64,000 bases of DNA from F23-D06 sp963603365 (GTDB lineage: Bacteria; Bacteroidota; Bacteroidia; Bacteroidales; WCHB1-69), in contig CAVCMI010000023.1 in assembly GCA_963603365.1 (NCBI GenBank), positions 99,516 to 163,515 on the forward strand. The letters are read 5' to 3'. The first letter of the stretch is position 1, and every line of letters starts with the position of its first letter. Shown here in pieces: positions 30,210 through 37,650 of this stretch. The notes beneath the pieces were generated by a model that ran no database searches, was not told the DNA's origin, and saw nothing but the letters and a program-made list of their open reading frames with translations. A program made the translations under genes and the position numbers.

Positions 30210-31007
30210 TTAGTCGTATTGTGGAATATCTCTGACCCATCTTGTGCCGATCATCGTCCCGTCGTTTTTTACTTTCGTGTTACGGGTGAATTTCTCGTTG
30301 ATGAAATAGACCAGACGGCAAGAGAGCGCGTGGTTGTGGAGTTTGTTGGTCCTGCTTTCCGTAATCTCGAAAGTGCCGTCGCTTTTGATTCTGCCAGTCT
30401 CGATAACCATTGTGCGTATCGGCGACATCGAAAATTCCCAACGCACGTTGAGGGTGAGGTTCTTGTAGAGCCGGACACCCGCCTCGGCCAACACAGACCA
30501 GTCGTTGGTCTTGAACGTGCCGGTAGTCAGCGACGTGGTGCGGGTAAAGCCGTTGTAGATTTCCTTGGCTCTCACCAGACGGCTCCATGAGAAACCGGCA
30601 CCGATGAAGCACCCCGAGCGCATGTCTTCATAACGAAACATAACGGGCACTTGTATATAGTCGAGCGCCATCTTGCACTTGACTTTGCCGTTGAACGGAA
30701 CACTTCTGTCAACGTCTTCGTACATCGTTGGTGCATAGATGGTTGTATCGAATGGTTTCCTATTGTAAGAGGCATACGAGCCTTTCTGGACATAGAGCAG
30801 TTCGGCTGACACGGTCCAGGTCTGCTTGCGGTTGAGCGGGAGCATAACCCCGGGGCCGGCATTCACGCCGACCTTGTAGAAACCATGAACATCATCGCCC
30901 TCGATCTGCGAAAAGTTGGCGCCGGCAGCCACGTATCCTATGAAACGCTGTGCGGTGCAGAGCGAGACAGACAGAACCAATGCAAGCGCGAAAACTGTTT
31001 TTTTCAT
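30210..31007 (-). CDS. outer-membrane beta-barrel protein (PorT-like fold)
   Basis: 265 residues from ATG at 31007 (MKKTVFALALVLSVSLCTAQ, a signal peptide); the 13 codons upstream in the frame overlap the rpsA terminator side and are unlikely. It has repeated amphipathic strands, GANFSQIEGDDVHGFYKVGV, LLYVQKGS, LDYIQVPVMFRYE and FIGAGFSWSRL, the usual pattern of PorT/OMP_b-brl_2 proteins. Position at the head of a two-gene operon with a lipoprotein suggests a surface complex. No specific role in T9SS can be claimed. Confidence 0.75.
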   Translation of the reverse strand: MKKTVFALALVLSVSLCTAQRFIGYVAAGANFSQIEGDDVHGFYKVGVNAGPGVMLPLNRKQTWTVSAELLYVQKGSYASYNRKPFDTTIYAPTMYEDVDRSVPFNGKVKCKMALDYIQVPVMFRYEDMRSGCFIGAGFSWSRLVRAKEIYNGFTRTTSLTTGTFKTNDWSVLAEAGVRLYKNLTLNVRWEFSMSPIRTMVIETGRIKSDGTFEITESRTNKLHNHALSCRLVYFINEKFTRNTKVKNDGTMIGTRWVRDIPQYD

Positions 31008-31037
31008 GTTTGGTTTTTTGAGCGGCGAAAATACAAA

Positions 31038-31064
31038 AAAAGGCACTCGTGAAGAGTGCCTTTT
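31038..31064 (-). terminator. terminator of rpsA
   Basis: An 11-bp stem (31038-31048 with 31054-31064), loop GTGAA, located 20 bp past the rpsA stop; A run on the plus strand gives a U tail on the minus strand. Confidence 0.85.
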
Positions 31065-31084
31065 GGAAAAAACTACGAGAAAAA

Positions 31085-33001
31085 CTATTTCCCTTCTTTT
31101 TCAAGATCCTCTTTCAGAGACTGGAGGATGTTGAGGTCGCCGAGCTTCGGCTTCTCGACATTGCTTTCGTTGATCTTGGCGATCTCCTTGGCTTGTCTTC
31201 TGGCCTCATCGTCCTTCTGTCTGTCTTCGTCGTCTCTCGAAGCCTGCCATGTCTTGGTGTGGGAGAGGTGAATCTTCTTGGACTCTTTGGAGAAGTCAAC
31301 GACCATGAAATCGAGCACATCGTCAACTTTTGCCATAGACTTGTCCTCTTTCATCAGGTTGCGGTTGAAAGCGAAACCCTCGATGCCGTAAGGAAGTGCA
31401 ACCACGGCGCCTTTGTCGTTCATGGACGTGACTGTGCCCTGATGGACAGACCCGACGGTGAAAACTGTCTCAAACACGTCCCAAGGATTCTCTTCCAGCT
31501 GTTTGTGTCCGAGGCTGAGGCGGCGGTTGTCGGTGTCAACTTCCAGAACCACAACATCGATAGGCTCGCCGATCTTGGTGAATTCTGCCGGATGTTTGAT
31601 TTTCTTTGACCAGGAGAGGTCTGAAATGTGGATCAGGCCGTCAACGCCCTCTTCAAGCTCGACAAAGATGCCGAAGTTGGTGAAGTTGCGTACCGTAGCC
31701 GTGTGTTTGGAGCCGACAGGGTATTTGGTGAGGATGTCTGCCCAAGGATCCGGGATGAGCTGCTTGATGCCAAGAGACATCTTGCGCTCTTCGCGGTCGA
31801 GGGTGAGGATTACTGCCTCCACCTCGTCGCCGACTTTCAGGAAGTCGTGAGCGGTGCGCAGATGCTGCGACCATGACATTTCTGAAACATGGATCAGGCC
31901 TTCCACGCCGGGGATGATCTCCACAAATGCGCCGTAGTCGGCAATGACGACAACTTTGCCTTTGACCTTGTCGCCGACTTTGAGGTTGGGGTCGAGGTTG
32001 TCCCACGGATGTGGGGTGAGTTGTTTGAGACCCAGTGCGATGCGTTGTTTCTCTTCGTCGAAGTCGAGAATGACAACGTTGAGTTTCTGGTCGAGATGCA
32101 CCACCTCTTCGGGAGAGTTGATACGGCCCCACGACAGGTCGGTGATGTGGATCATGCCGTCTACGCCGCCAAGGTCGATGAACGCGCCGTAGGAAGCGAT
32201 GTTCTTGACAGTGCCTTCCAGAATCTGCCCTTTCTCGAGTTTGCTGATGATCTCGGCTTTCTGGGCCTCGATCTCCGCTTCAATCAGAGCCTTGTGCGAA
32301 ACGACCACGTTCTTGTAGTCGTGGTTGATTTTGATGACCTTGAACTCCATAGTCTTGTCCACATAGATGGCATAGTCGCGGATGGGCTTGACCTCGATTT
32401 GTGATCCCGGCAAGAAAGCCTCGATGCCGAACACATCGACGATGAGGCCGCCTTTGGTCATGCCTTTTACGTATCCCTTGATGATTTCCTGGTTGTCGTA
32501 TGCTTCGTTGACACGTTTCCAGGACTTCAGGATGAGGGCGCGCTTGTGTGACAGCTGGAGCTGGCCGTTGGCGTCTTCCTGGCTTTCCACATAAACCTCG
32601 ATTTCGTCGCCGATTTTGAGGTCCGGGTTATAGCGGAGTTCCGAAGCGTTGATGACACCGTCTGACTTGAAACCGATGTTTACGACAACCTCGCGGCTGT
32701 TGATGGAGACGACTTTGCCCATAATGACGGCATTCTCGTCAACAGACTTGAACGACTTGGTGTAAAGGTCTTCAAGTTTGGACTGCTCTTCGGCAGAATA
32801 CTTGCTGCCGTCCTCGTCAATCTTGTCCCAGTCGAAATCGTCCAGAGAACCGTAAGCGTTCTCAAATTCTCTCATTTTTCTGGGTTTCGGGGCTTCCGTG
32901 GACTCTGCCTGAGGTGCATTCATTTCCGTGTTCTCAACTGGAACTGCGTTTTCAGCAGGTGCTTCAACCTGTTCGGGAGCGTTCTGTAATTCTTCTGACA
33001 T
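31085..33001 (-). CDS. rpsA: 30S ribosomal protein S1
   Basis: 638 residues with an acidic, Pro/Ala/Glu-rich N-terminal extension (about 1-65) and six S1 RNA-binding domains; typical copies are VGDKVKGKVVVIADYGAFVE and EEGVDGLIHISDLSW. S1 helps mRNA binding to the 30S subunit; Bacteroidota S1 works without much Shine-Dalgarno pairing, in line with the weak ribosome sites here. A C-terminal tail (DRQKDDEARRQAKEIAK) is charged. Single gene with its own terminator. Confidence 0.96.
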   Translation of the reverse strand: MSEELQNAPEQVEAPAENAVPVENTEMNAPQAESTEAPKPRKMREFENAYGSLDDFDWDKIDEDGSKYSAEEQSKLEDLYTKSFKSVDENAVIMGKVVSINSREVVVNIGFKSDGVINASELRYNPDLKIGDEIEVYVESQEDANGQLQLSHKRALILKSWKRVNEAYDNQEIIKGYVKGMTKGGLIVDVFGIEAFLPGSQIEVKPIRDYAIYVDKTMEFKVIKINHDYKNVVVSHKALIEAEIEAQKAEIISKLEKGQILEGTVKNIASYGAFIDLGGVDGMIHITDLSWGRINSPEEVVHLDQKLNVVILDFDEEKQRIALGLKQLTPHPWDNLDPNLKVGDKVKGKVVVIADYGAFVEIIPGVEGLIHVSEMSWSQHLRTAHDFLKVGDEVEAVILTLDREERKMSLGIKQLIPDPWADILTKYPVGSKHTATVRNFTNFGIFVELEEGVDGLIHISDLSWSKKIKHPAEFTKIGEPIDVVVLEVDTDNRRLSLGHKQLEENPWDVFETVFTVGSVHQGTVTSMNDKGAVVALPYGIEGFAFNRNLMKEDKSMAKVDDVLDFMVVDFSKESKKIHLSHTKTWQASRDDEDRQKDDEARRQAKEIAKINESNVEKPKLGDLNILQSLKEDLEKEGK

Positions 33002-33155
33002 TATTCTGTTGTCCTATACTTCAGGCTCGGACAAGAGCCTTTTTTTAATGGATAAATGAGGTTAACTTACTATGAATCAAAACGAAGAGCCTCTTTCGAT
33101 TTGAAAGTGCAAAAATAAGAAAAATTCGGTTGATAAAAAAACAGAAAAAATTATT

Positions 33156-33184
33156 CTTGTGATATGAAAAAAAGCGTATCTTTG
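33156..33184 (+). promoter_or_regulatory. promoter of tRNA-fMet
   Basis: CTTG (33156-33159), 17 nt, then TATCTTTG (33177-33184). The -7 box is perfect; the -33 element has one mismatch and slightly short spacing. Confidence 0.65.
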
Positions 33185-33198
33185 CAGCCGTTAAACAT

Positions 33199-33270
<72 letters not shown>

Positions 33271-33275
33271 CTGAA

Positions 33276-33312
33276 GAAAAGCGAAAACTGCGCAGTTTTC
33301 GCTTTTCTTTTT
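33276..33312 (+). terminator. terminator of tRNA-fMet
   Basis: Perfect 15-bp arms (33276-33290, 33293-33307) followed by five T. The palindrome is nearly symmetrical. Confidence 0.9.
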
Positions 33313-33422
33313 GCAGCCCGGAGATTCCGGCATTCAGGAAGGCAAAACCATTCCCCTACATTCAAAACACCGCTGTTCCGCATCAGGAGAGGTCTTTTTT
33401 AGAATCAATCAAAAAAAAGAAA

Positions 33423-34631
33423 ATGGAAACAGTGAAAATCAAATTCAGAGCCTCTTCAATTCCCTCAAAAGAAGGAACGTTATTCTTTCAGGTTACAGAC
33501 GGCCGTTTGGTGCGGCAAGTCAAAACCGGATACAAACTCTATCCGAATGAATGGAATGTCGCAACCGCACAAGTGGTCTTTCCCGAGGATGCTGACGAAG
33601 AACGGCTGGAATATCTGATGGCATTGAAAGAGACGATGCGCGTCAAAGTGCAACAGCTCAAGGAGATTGCCTTGCAGTTCAAACAAACCTTCACGGATTG
33701 CTCTGTCGATGATGTGGTGAAACACTTTCATTCGGTCCCGGAAGACGGTTTTGTCATGTATGCCCGCAATCTTGTGGTAAGGCTGAAAAGGATTGATAAA
33801 TGCCGCACCGCCGAGCGTTACACTACCGTGCTGAACAGTTTTGCACGCTTCCTTGACGGCTCCGACGTGCCTGTTTGGGACATCAGTTCCGACTTGATGG
33901 TCAGATATGAGAACTTCCTTAAAGCCCGCGGTCTTTGTCCTAATACAATATCTTATTATATGCGGGGGCTGCGGGCTGTCTATAACCGGGCTGTCGAAGA
34001 GAAACTGACGGTGCAGCATAGCCCGTTCAAGCATGTATATACGGGCATTGGCGAAACTGTCAAACGTGCATTGCCGCTCAATACAATCCGCATAATCCGG
34101 ACCATTGACCTGGACTCGCGCCCCACAGAGGATTTTGCCCGGGATATCTTTATGTTTTCGTTCTATACGCGTGGCATGTCGTTTGTGGACATGGCTTTCC
34201 TCAAAAAAAAAGACCTGAAAAACGGCATCCTCTCGTACCGCCGGCAGAAGACCGGGAAACAGATGTTTGTGAAATGGGAGAAACCCATGCGCGAAATCAT
34301 CGGGAAGTACGACACCGGAAACTCGCCGTTTTTGCTCCCGATCATTAAAGACCAGACCGCTGACATGCGACAGCAGTACAAGAGTGCAGCCCACTTGGTA
34401 AATGAGAAGCTGAAAGATTTGGGAGAAAGGCTCCGTCTTCCCATCCCACTAACCACATACATAGCCCGACATAGTTGGGCTTCTATCGCAAAGAACAGAA
34501 ATGTGCCGGTTTCTGTCATCAGCGAGGCTATGGGACACGATTCTGAAAAAACCACGCGCATTTATCTCGCAACGTTGGACACCTGCGCCGTAGATAAAGC
34601 AAATAGACAAATAATCAAAGCATTACAATAG
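33423..34631 (+). CDS. tyrosine recombinase (probable capsule-promoter invertase)
   Basis: 402 residues from ATG at 33423 (METVKIKFRASS). Upstream codons run through tRNA-fMet and are not real. An N-terminal Arm domain (about 1-95), a SAM-like core-binding domain (about 105-215) and a catalytic domain follow, with Arg250 in FYTRGMSF, a Lys in RRQKTGK, the ARHSWAS box, His in GHDSEKTT and the nucleophile Tyr381 in TRIYLAT. This form is shared by Bacteroidales integrases. It lies directly before an inverted-repeat-bounded segment and upxY, as in Bacteroides capsule loci where such enzymes invert promoters. An element integrase using the neighbouring tRNA is the alternative. Confidence 0.88.
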   Translation: METVKIKFRASSIPSKEGTLFFQVTDGRLVRQVKTGYKLYPNEWNVATAQVVFPEDADEERLEYLMALKETMRVKVQQLKEIALQFKQTFTDCSVDDVVKHFHSVPEDGFVMYARNLVVRLKRIDKCRTAERYTTVLNSFARFLDGSDVPVWDISSDLMVRYENFLKARGLCPNTISYYMRGLRAVYNRAVEEKLTVQHSPFKHVYTGIGETVKRALPLNTIRIIRTIDLDSRPTEDFARDIFMFSFYTRGMSFVDMAFLKKKDLKNGILSYRRQKTGKQMFVKWEKPMREIIGKYDTGNSPFLLPIIKDQTADMRQQYKSAAHLVNEKLKDLGERLRLPIPLTTYIARHSWASIAKNRNVPVSVISEAMGHDSEKTTRIYLATLDTCAVDKANRQIIKALQ

Positions 34632-34689
34632 CAATGCTTTATACGGAATGTTTGTTTAATCACTTACACAACCGAAGAAGAAATGTCCG

Positions 34690-34825
34690 TGACTTTATGA
34701 AAGAATGGGGAAGACTCTCTTTTCAGGAGAAATATTTTGGGCGCAAAAATAACAATTATTTCAAAATGACGGGATACATTTTTGAAAAAAGATAGCATAG
34801 ATTCATGTGGCAATGACTTTATGAA
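34690..34825 (+). repeat. 12-bp direct repeat around the invertible segment
   Basis: TGACTTTATGAA at 34690-34701 (outside the left inverted repeat) and at 34814-34825 (inside the segment). Inversion would turn the pair into an inverted repeat. These could be accessory recombinase or regulator sites; no function is shown. Confidence 0.6.
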
Positions 34826-34881
34826 GACAATGTTTTTGACTATCAAGCTTTTAATATTTTACTATTTCTCCTGAAAAGAGA
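34716..34881. repeat. invertible DNA segment bounded by perfect 19-bp inverted repeats
   Basis: TCTCTTTTCAGGAGAAATA (34716-34734) is repeated as its exact reverse complement at 34863-34881, enclosing 128 bp. Each half contains short inverted arms (TCTC/GAGA) around a 7-bp spacer (TTTTCAG), as in tyrosine-recombinase crossover sites. It lies between the recombinase gene and upxY. No open frame exists inside. Confidence 0.85.
34744..34751 (-). promoter_or_regulatory. -7 box inside the invertible segment, facing away from the capsule genes
   Basis: TATTTTTG on the minus strand, the only TAnnTTTG match found in the segment on either strand. After inversion it would lie at 34846-34853 on the plus strand, and transcription would start around the right repeat, about 200 bp before upxY. 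No TTTG is visible at 19-21 nt upstream. Confidence 0.6.
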
Positions 34882-34951
34882 AGTATTTAGACTGATGGAA
34901 ACGAAAGGCGTTATTATAACAAATATAGCTGGTTATTAGTTCTATCTTTCC

Positions 34952-34985
34952 ATAAAGGCAGGATAGTGAGTTTTTCCGCCTTTAT
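34952..34985 (+). promoter_or_regulatory. leader hairpin ahead of upxY
   Basis: ATAAAGGC (34952-34959) pairs with GCCTTTAT (34978-34985) around an 18-nt loop containing five T. It lies in the untranslated leader where UpxY-type antiterminators are expected to act. It could be a pause or attenuation signal. Confidence 0.4.
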
Positions 34986-35061
34986 AAATGTTATTGATTG
35001 CAACTGCTTGGTATATAGTTAAAAAAATTATCGAGCAGGATTAGAAGAATTTGCTTGCCTT

Positions 35062-35616
35062 GTGGACTTGCACGAAATAGGACACGAAAAACAGCCTTGC
35101 TGGTTTGTACTGCGCGACCTGAAGCGCGCCAACGCCAAGTGCCGGGCATACCAATTGCTGCAAGACCTGCAATTTGAGGTTTTCACGCCGATGGAGGAAG
35201 TGGTGAGGGTCTGTGGCGGCAAAAAAGTACGTTTGCAGGTTCCGTTCATCCGCGACTTGCTCTTTGTGCATGCCAGCCTCGAAGCACTTGACCCGGTATT
35301 GGAGTCGCATCCCACTGTCCAGTACCGTTTCATGAAAGGCGAAGCCTACAGAAGACCGATGGTGGTTCCCGCCGCTGAAATGGAACGTTTCATCTATGCG
35401 GTGAGACAGACGGAACACCCAAAGTATTACCGTCCGGGCGAACTGACCCCCGACATGTACGGCCGTCAGATATGTATCCAGGGCGGCCCATTGGACGGAT
35501 TGTCTGGCAAATTACTGAAAACGAGAGGATTGAAAAAGAGAATCCTGATTGTTGAAATGCCCGGGATCTTTTCTGCCGGGGTGGAAGTGAGCCCAGACTT
35601 TATCAAGATCTTGTAA
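35062..35616 (+). CDS. UpxY-family transcription antiterminator (NusG-like)
   Basis: 184 residues. An NGN domain (about 10-115) starts with CWFVLRDLKRANAKCRAYQL and contains PFIRDLLFVHAS; a KOW-like region (about 130-165) reads CIQGGPLDGLSGKLLKTRG. UpxY proteins load on RNA polymerase in the leader of their own capsule operon and prevent premature termination. It is the first gene of the operon. I find no UpxZ gene (the trans-inhibitor usually encoded next) before the WecA-type gene. A start further upstream is not possible because of stops; ATG at 35062 is used. Confidence 0.88.
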   Translation: MDLHEIGHEKQPCWFVLRDLKRANAKCRAYQLLQDLQFEVFTPMEEVVRVCGGKKVRLQVPFIRDLLFVHASLEALDPVLESHPTVQYRFMKGEAYRRPMVVPAAEMERFIYAVRQTEHPKYYRPGELTPDMYGRQICIQGGPLDGLSGKLLKTRGLKKRILIVEMPGIFSAGVEVSPDFIKIL

Positions 35617-35677
35617 TTGTAAGGTTTGACCAAGAAAACCTCTATTCCCACGCCATAACTGTGAAAAACGAAAAAAT

Positions 35678-36817
35678 ATGAATTATTGGATTGTAAACAG
35701 TGTATTGTCATTTTTGTTGAGTCTGTTCTTTGCCGGACTGGCGATTCCGCAGATACTGCTGGTAGCCTTTCGCCGCCGTCTTTTCGACACCCCCGATGAA
35801 CGCAAGATTCATCATATAGCCGTGCCACGTCTCGGCGGCTTTGCCTTTATGCCTGTGGTCTGCTTTGTGCTTGTGTTGCTGCTGGGCATCAGCACGATGG
35901 CCGGACGCCTTGAGTTTTTGTATCAAATGAGGACCAACATTTGTCCGCTGGCGTTCGCGTTCTGTTCCTGCCTTTTGCTGTATATGGTAGGTCTGGCCGA
36001 CGACCTGATTGGCATCCGTTACCGGGGCAAGTTCATTGTCCAGATCATTTGCGGCATCCTGATGATTGCCGGCGGCATCTATATCAACGACCTGCACGGC
36101 GTATTGGGCATCCGCGCCGTTCCGCATTGGTTGGGCTACCCCCTGACGGTATTGATCATAGTGTTTGTCATCAATGCCATCAACCTGATTGACGGCATCG
36201 ACGGGCTTGCTTCGGGGCTCAGCGTTGTGGCCTGCCTGTTTTACGGTCTCACTTTCTTTATGATTCACGACTACCTCTTTGCCCTGTTGGCATTTGCCAG
36301 CCTTGGCGTTCTGCTGTCGTTCTTCTATTTCAATGTGTTTGGGAACCCGAAGCGCGGACGCAAGATCTTCATGGGTGATACGGGCAGCCTTACTGTAGGC
36401 ATGCTGCTTTGCTTCTGTTGCATCAGGATCACAACGTGTGTTCCGGAAGACATTGCGTCAAAGGCAAATCCGATGGTGCTGGCATTTTCGCCGCTGCTGG
36501 TGCCTTGCTGCGACGTGGTAAGGGTTTTCTTCCGCCGCATGCGCAACAAGAAAAACCCGTTCCTGCCCGACAAGAGCCATATTCACCACAAACTCATCGC
36601 CTTGGGCATGAGCCAGCGCAGGGCAATGGTAACCATTGTGACAATGTCAACATTGTTTGTAATTCTTAATATTATCCTGTCTCGTTTTGTCAACGTGAAC
36701 CTGATTGTGCTGGGCGATGTCCTGATATGGACTTTTGCAAATGTCTGGCTCTCAAAACGCATCAGAAGAATACATCCGACAGAAACAACGGAACAATTAA
36801 CCCCTAACGAAATATGA
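35678..36817 (+). CDS. undecaprenyl-phosphate sugar-1-phosphate transferase (WecA/TagO/MraY family)
   Basis: 379 residues, about 11 membrane helices. Conserved cytoplasmic loops are visible: VGLADDLIGIRYRGKF (Mg2+-binding DD), NAINLIDGIDGLASG, FMGDTGSL and the HIHHKL loop. The enzyme transfers a sugar phosphate, probably GlcNAc-1-P or a related HexNAc, to undecaprenyl phosphate on the inner membrane and so starts the capsule repeat unit. The stop overlaps the ATG of the next gene by 4 bp, a sign of coupling. wecB, wecC and a WecG-type gene further on suggest GlcNAc is the first sugar. Confidence 0.93.
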   Translation: MNYWIVNSVLSFLLSLFFAGLAIPQILLVAFRRRLFDTPDERKIHHIAVPRLGGFAFMPVVCFVLVLLLGISTMAGRLEFLYQMRTNICPLAFAFCSCLLLYMVGLADDLIGIRYRGKFIVQIICGILMIAGGIYINDLHGVLGIRAVPHWLGYPLTVLIIVFVINAINLIDGIDGLASGLSVVACLFYGLTFFMIHDYLFALLAFASLGVLLSFFYFNVFGNPKRGRKIFMGDTGSLTVGMLLCFCCIRITTCVPEDIASKANPMVLAFSPLLVPCCDVVRVFFRRMRNKKNPFLPDKSHIHHKLIALGMSQRRAMVTIVTMSTLFVILNIILSRFVNVNLIVLGDVLIWTFANVWLSKRIRRIHPTETTEQLTPNEI

Positions 36818-37605
36818 AAGGCAGACATCTTTTTTTCTTATTGGCGATAGCTTTTGTGACTGGCTCCTGCGCTACGCCTAAAGTCGCTTATTTCAAAGAC
36901 GTCGCACCGGGCACGGAGGAAAAGATTCTCTATCCGCTCGAGATACGGGTGCGGCCCGAAGACAAGATTTCAATAATGGTGAACAGTAAAGATCCCCTGC
37001 TGATGGACCTTTTCAACCTCCCCATTATCTCCCGGCAGGTAGGCAGCGCCGCCATGGTCGCCACCAGCCAGGGCATTTCGGGCTATACCATCAACCAGGA
37101 CGGCGACATTGACTTCCCTGTCCTGGGGCTCATCCATGTGGACGGAATGACCCGTCAGGAGATTTCTGCCTACATCAAAAACGAGTTGACGTCGAAGGAC
37201 CTGGTCAAAGACCCTGTTGTGACGGTGGAGTTCATGAACCTGACCGTCTCTGTGTTGGGCGAGGTGGCACACCCCGGCCGCTTCAACATCGACAAGGACA
37301 GGCTGACGCTGTTGGAAGCCTTGAGCATGGCCGGCGACCTTACCGTGTATGGCAAACGCGACAATGTGCTGGTGCAGCGTGATGACAACGGCATAAAAAC
37401 ACTCTATAAGGTGAACCTCAATTCGGGCTACGACCTGTATCAGTCGCCTGTCTACTACCTGCAGCAGAACGATGTCGTTTATGTGGAACCCAATGCAGTG
37501 AAAGCACGGCAGGCAACCGTCAACGGCAACAATGTCCGCTCGGTCTCTTTCTGGATGTCGCTGGCATCGCTTATCGCCTCCATTACGGTGCTGTTCGTGA
37601 AATAG
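36814..37605 (+). CDS. outer-membrane polysaccharide export lipoprotein (Wza-like)
   Basis: 263 residues. Lipoprotein signal with VTGSC, then a Poly_export domain (about 45-130) including LEIRVRPEDKISIMVNS and YTINQDGDIDFPVLGLI, an SLBB-type domain (VSVLGEVAHPGRFNIDKDRL) and one C-terminal hydrophobic helix. It forms the export channel of Wzx/Wzy-dependent capsule and pairs with the Wzc-like protein encoded 45 bp downstream. Shorter than enteric Wza, as usual in Bacteroidota. Confidence 0.92.
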   Translation: MKGRHLFFLLAIAFVTGSCATPKVAYFKDVAPGTEEKILYPLEIRVRPEDKISIMVNSKDPLLMDLFNLPIISRQVGSAAMVATSQGISGYTINQDGDIDFPVLGLIHVDGMTRQEISAYIKNELTSKDLVKDPVVTVEFMNLTVSVLGEVAHPGRFNIDKDRLTLLEALSMAGDLTVYGKRDNVLVQRDDNGIKTLYKVNLNSGYDLYQSPVYYLQQNDVVYVEPNAVKARQATVNGNNVRSVSFWMSLASLIASITVLFVK

Positions 37606-37650
37606 CAGCTCAACAATCATTGATTATTACTTCTTGTTATTTATTAAGAT

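Noticed and set aside
34775..34784. Rightward promoter TACATTTTTG inside the switch, which would mean the ON state
   Set aside because: It has two extra T compared with TAnnTTTG; the leftward TATTTTTG fits exactly.
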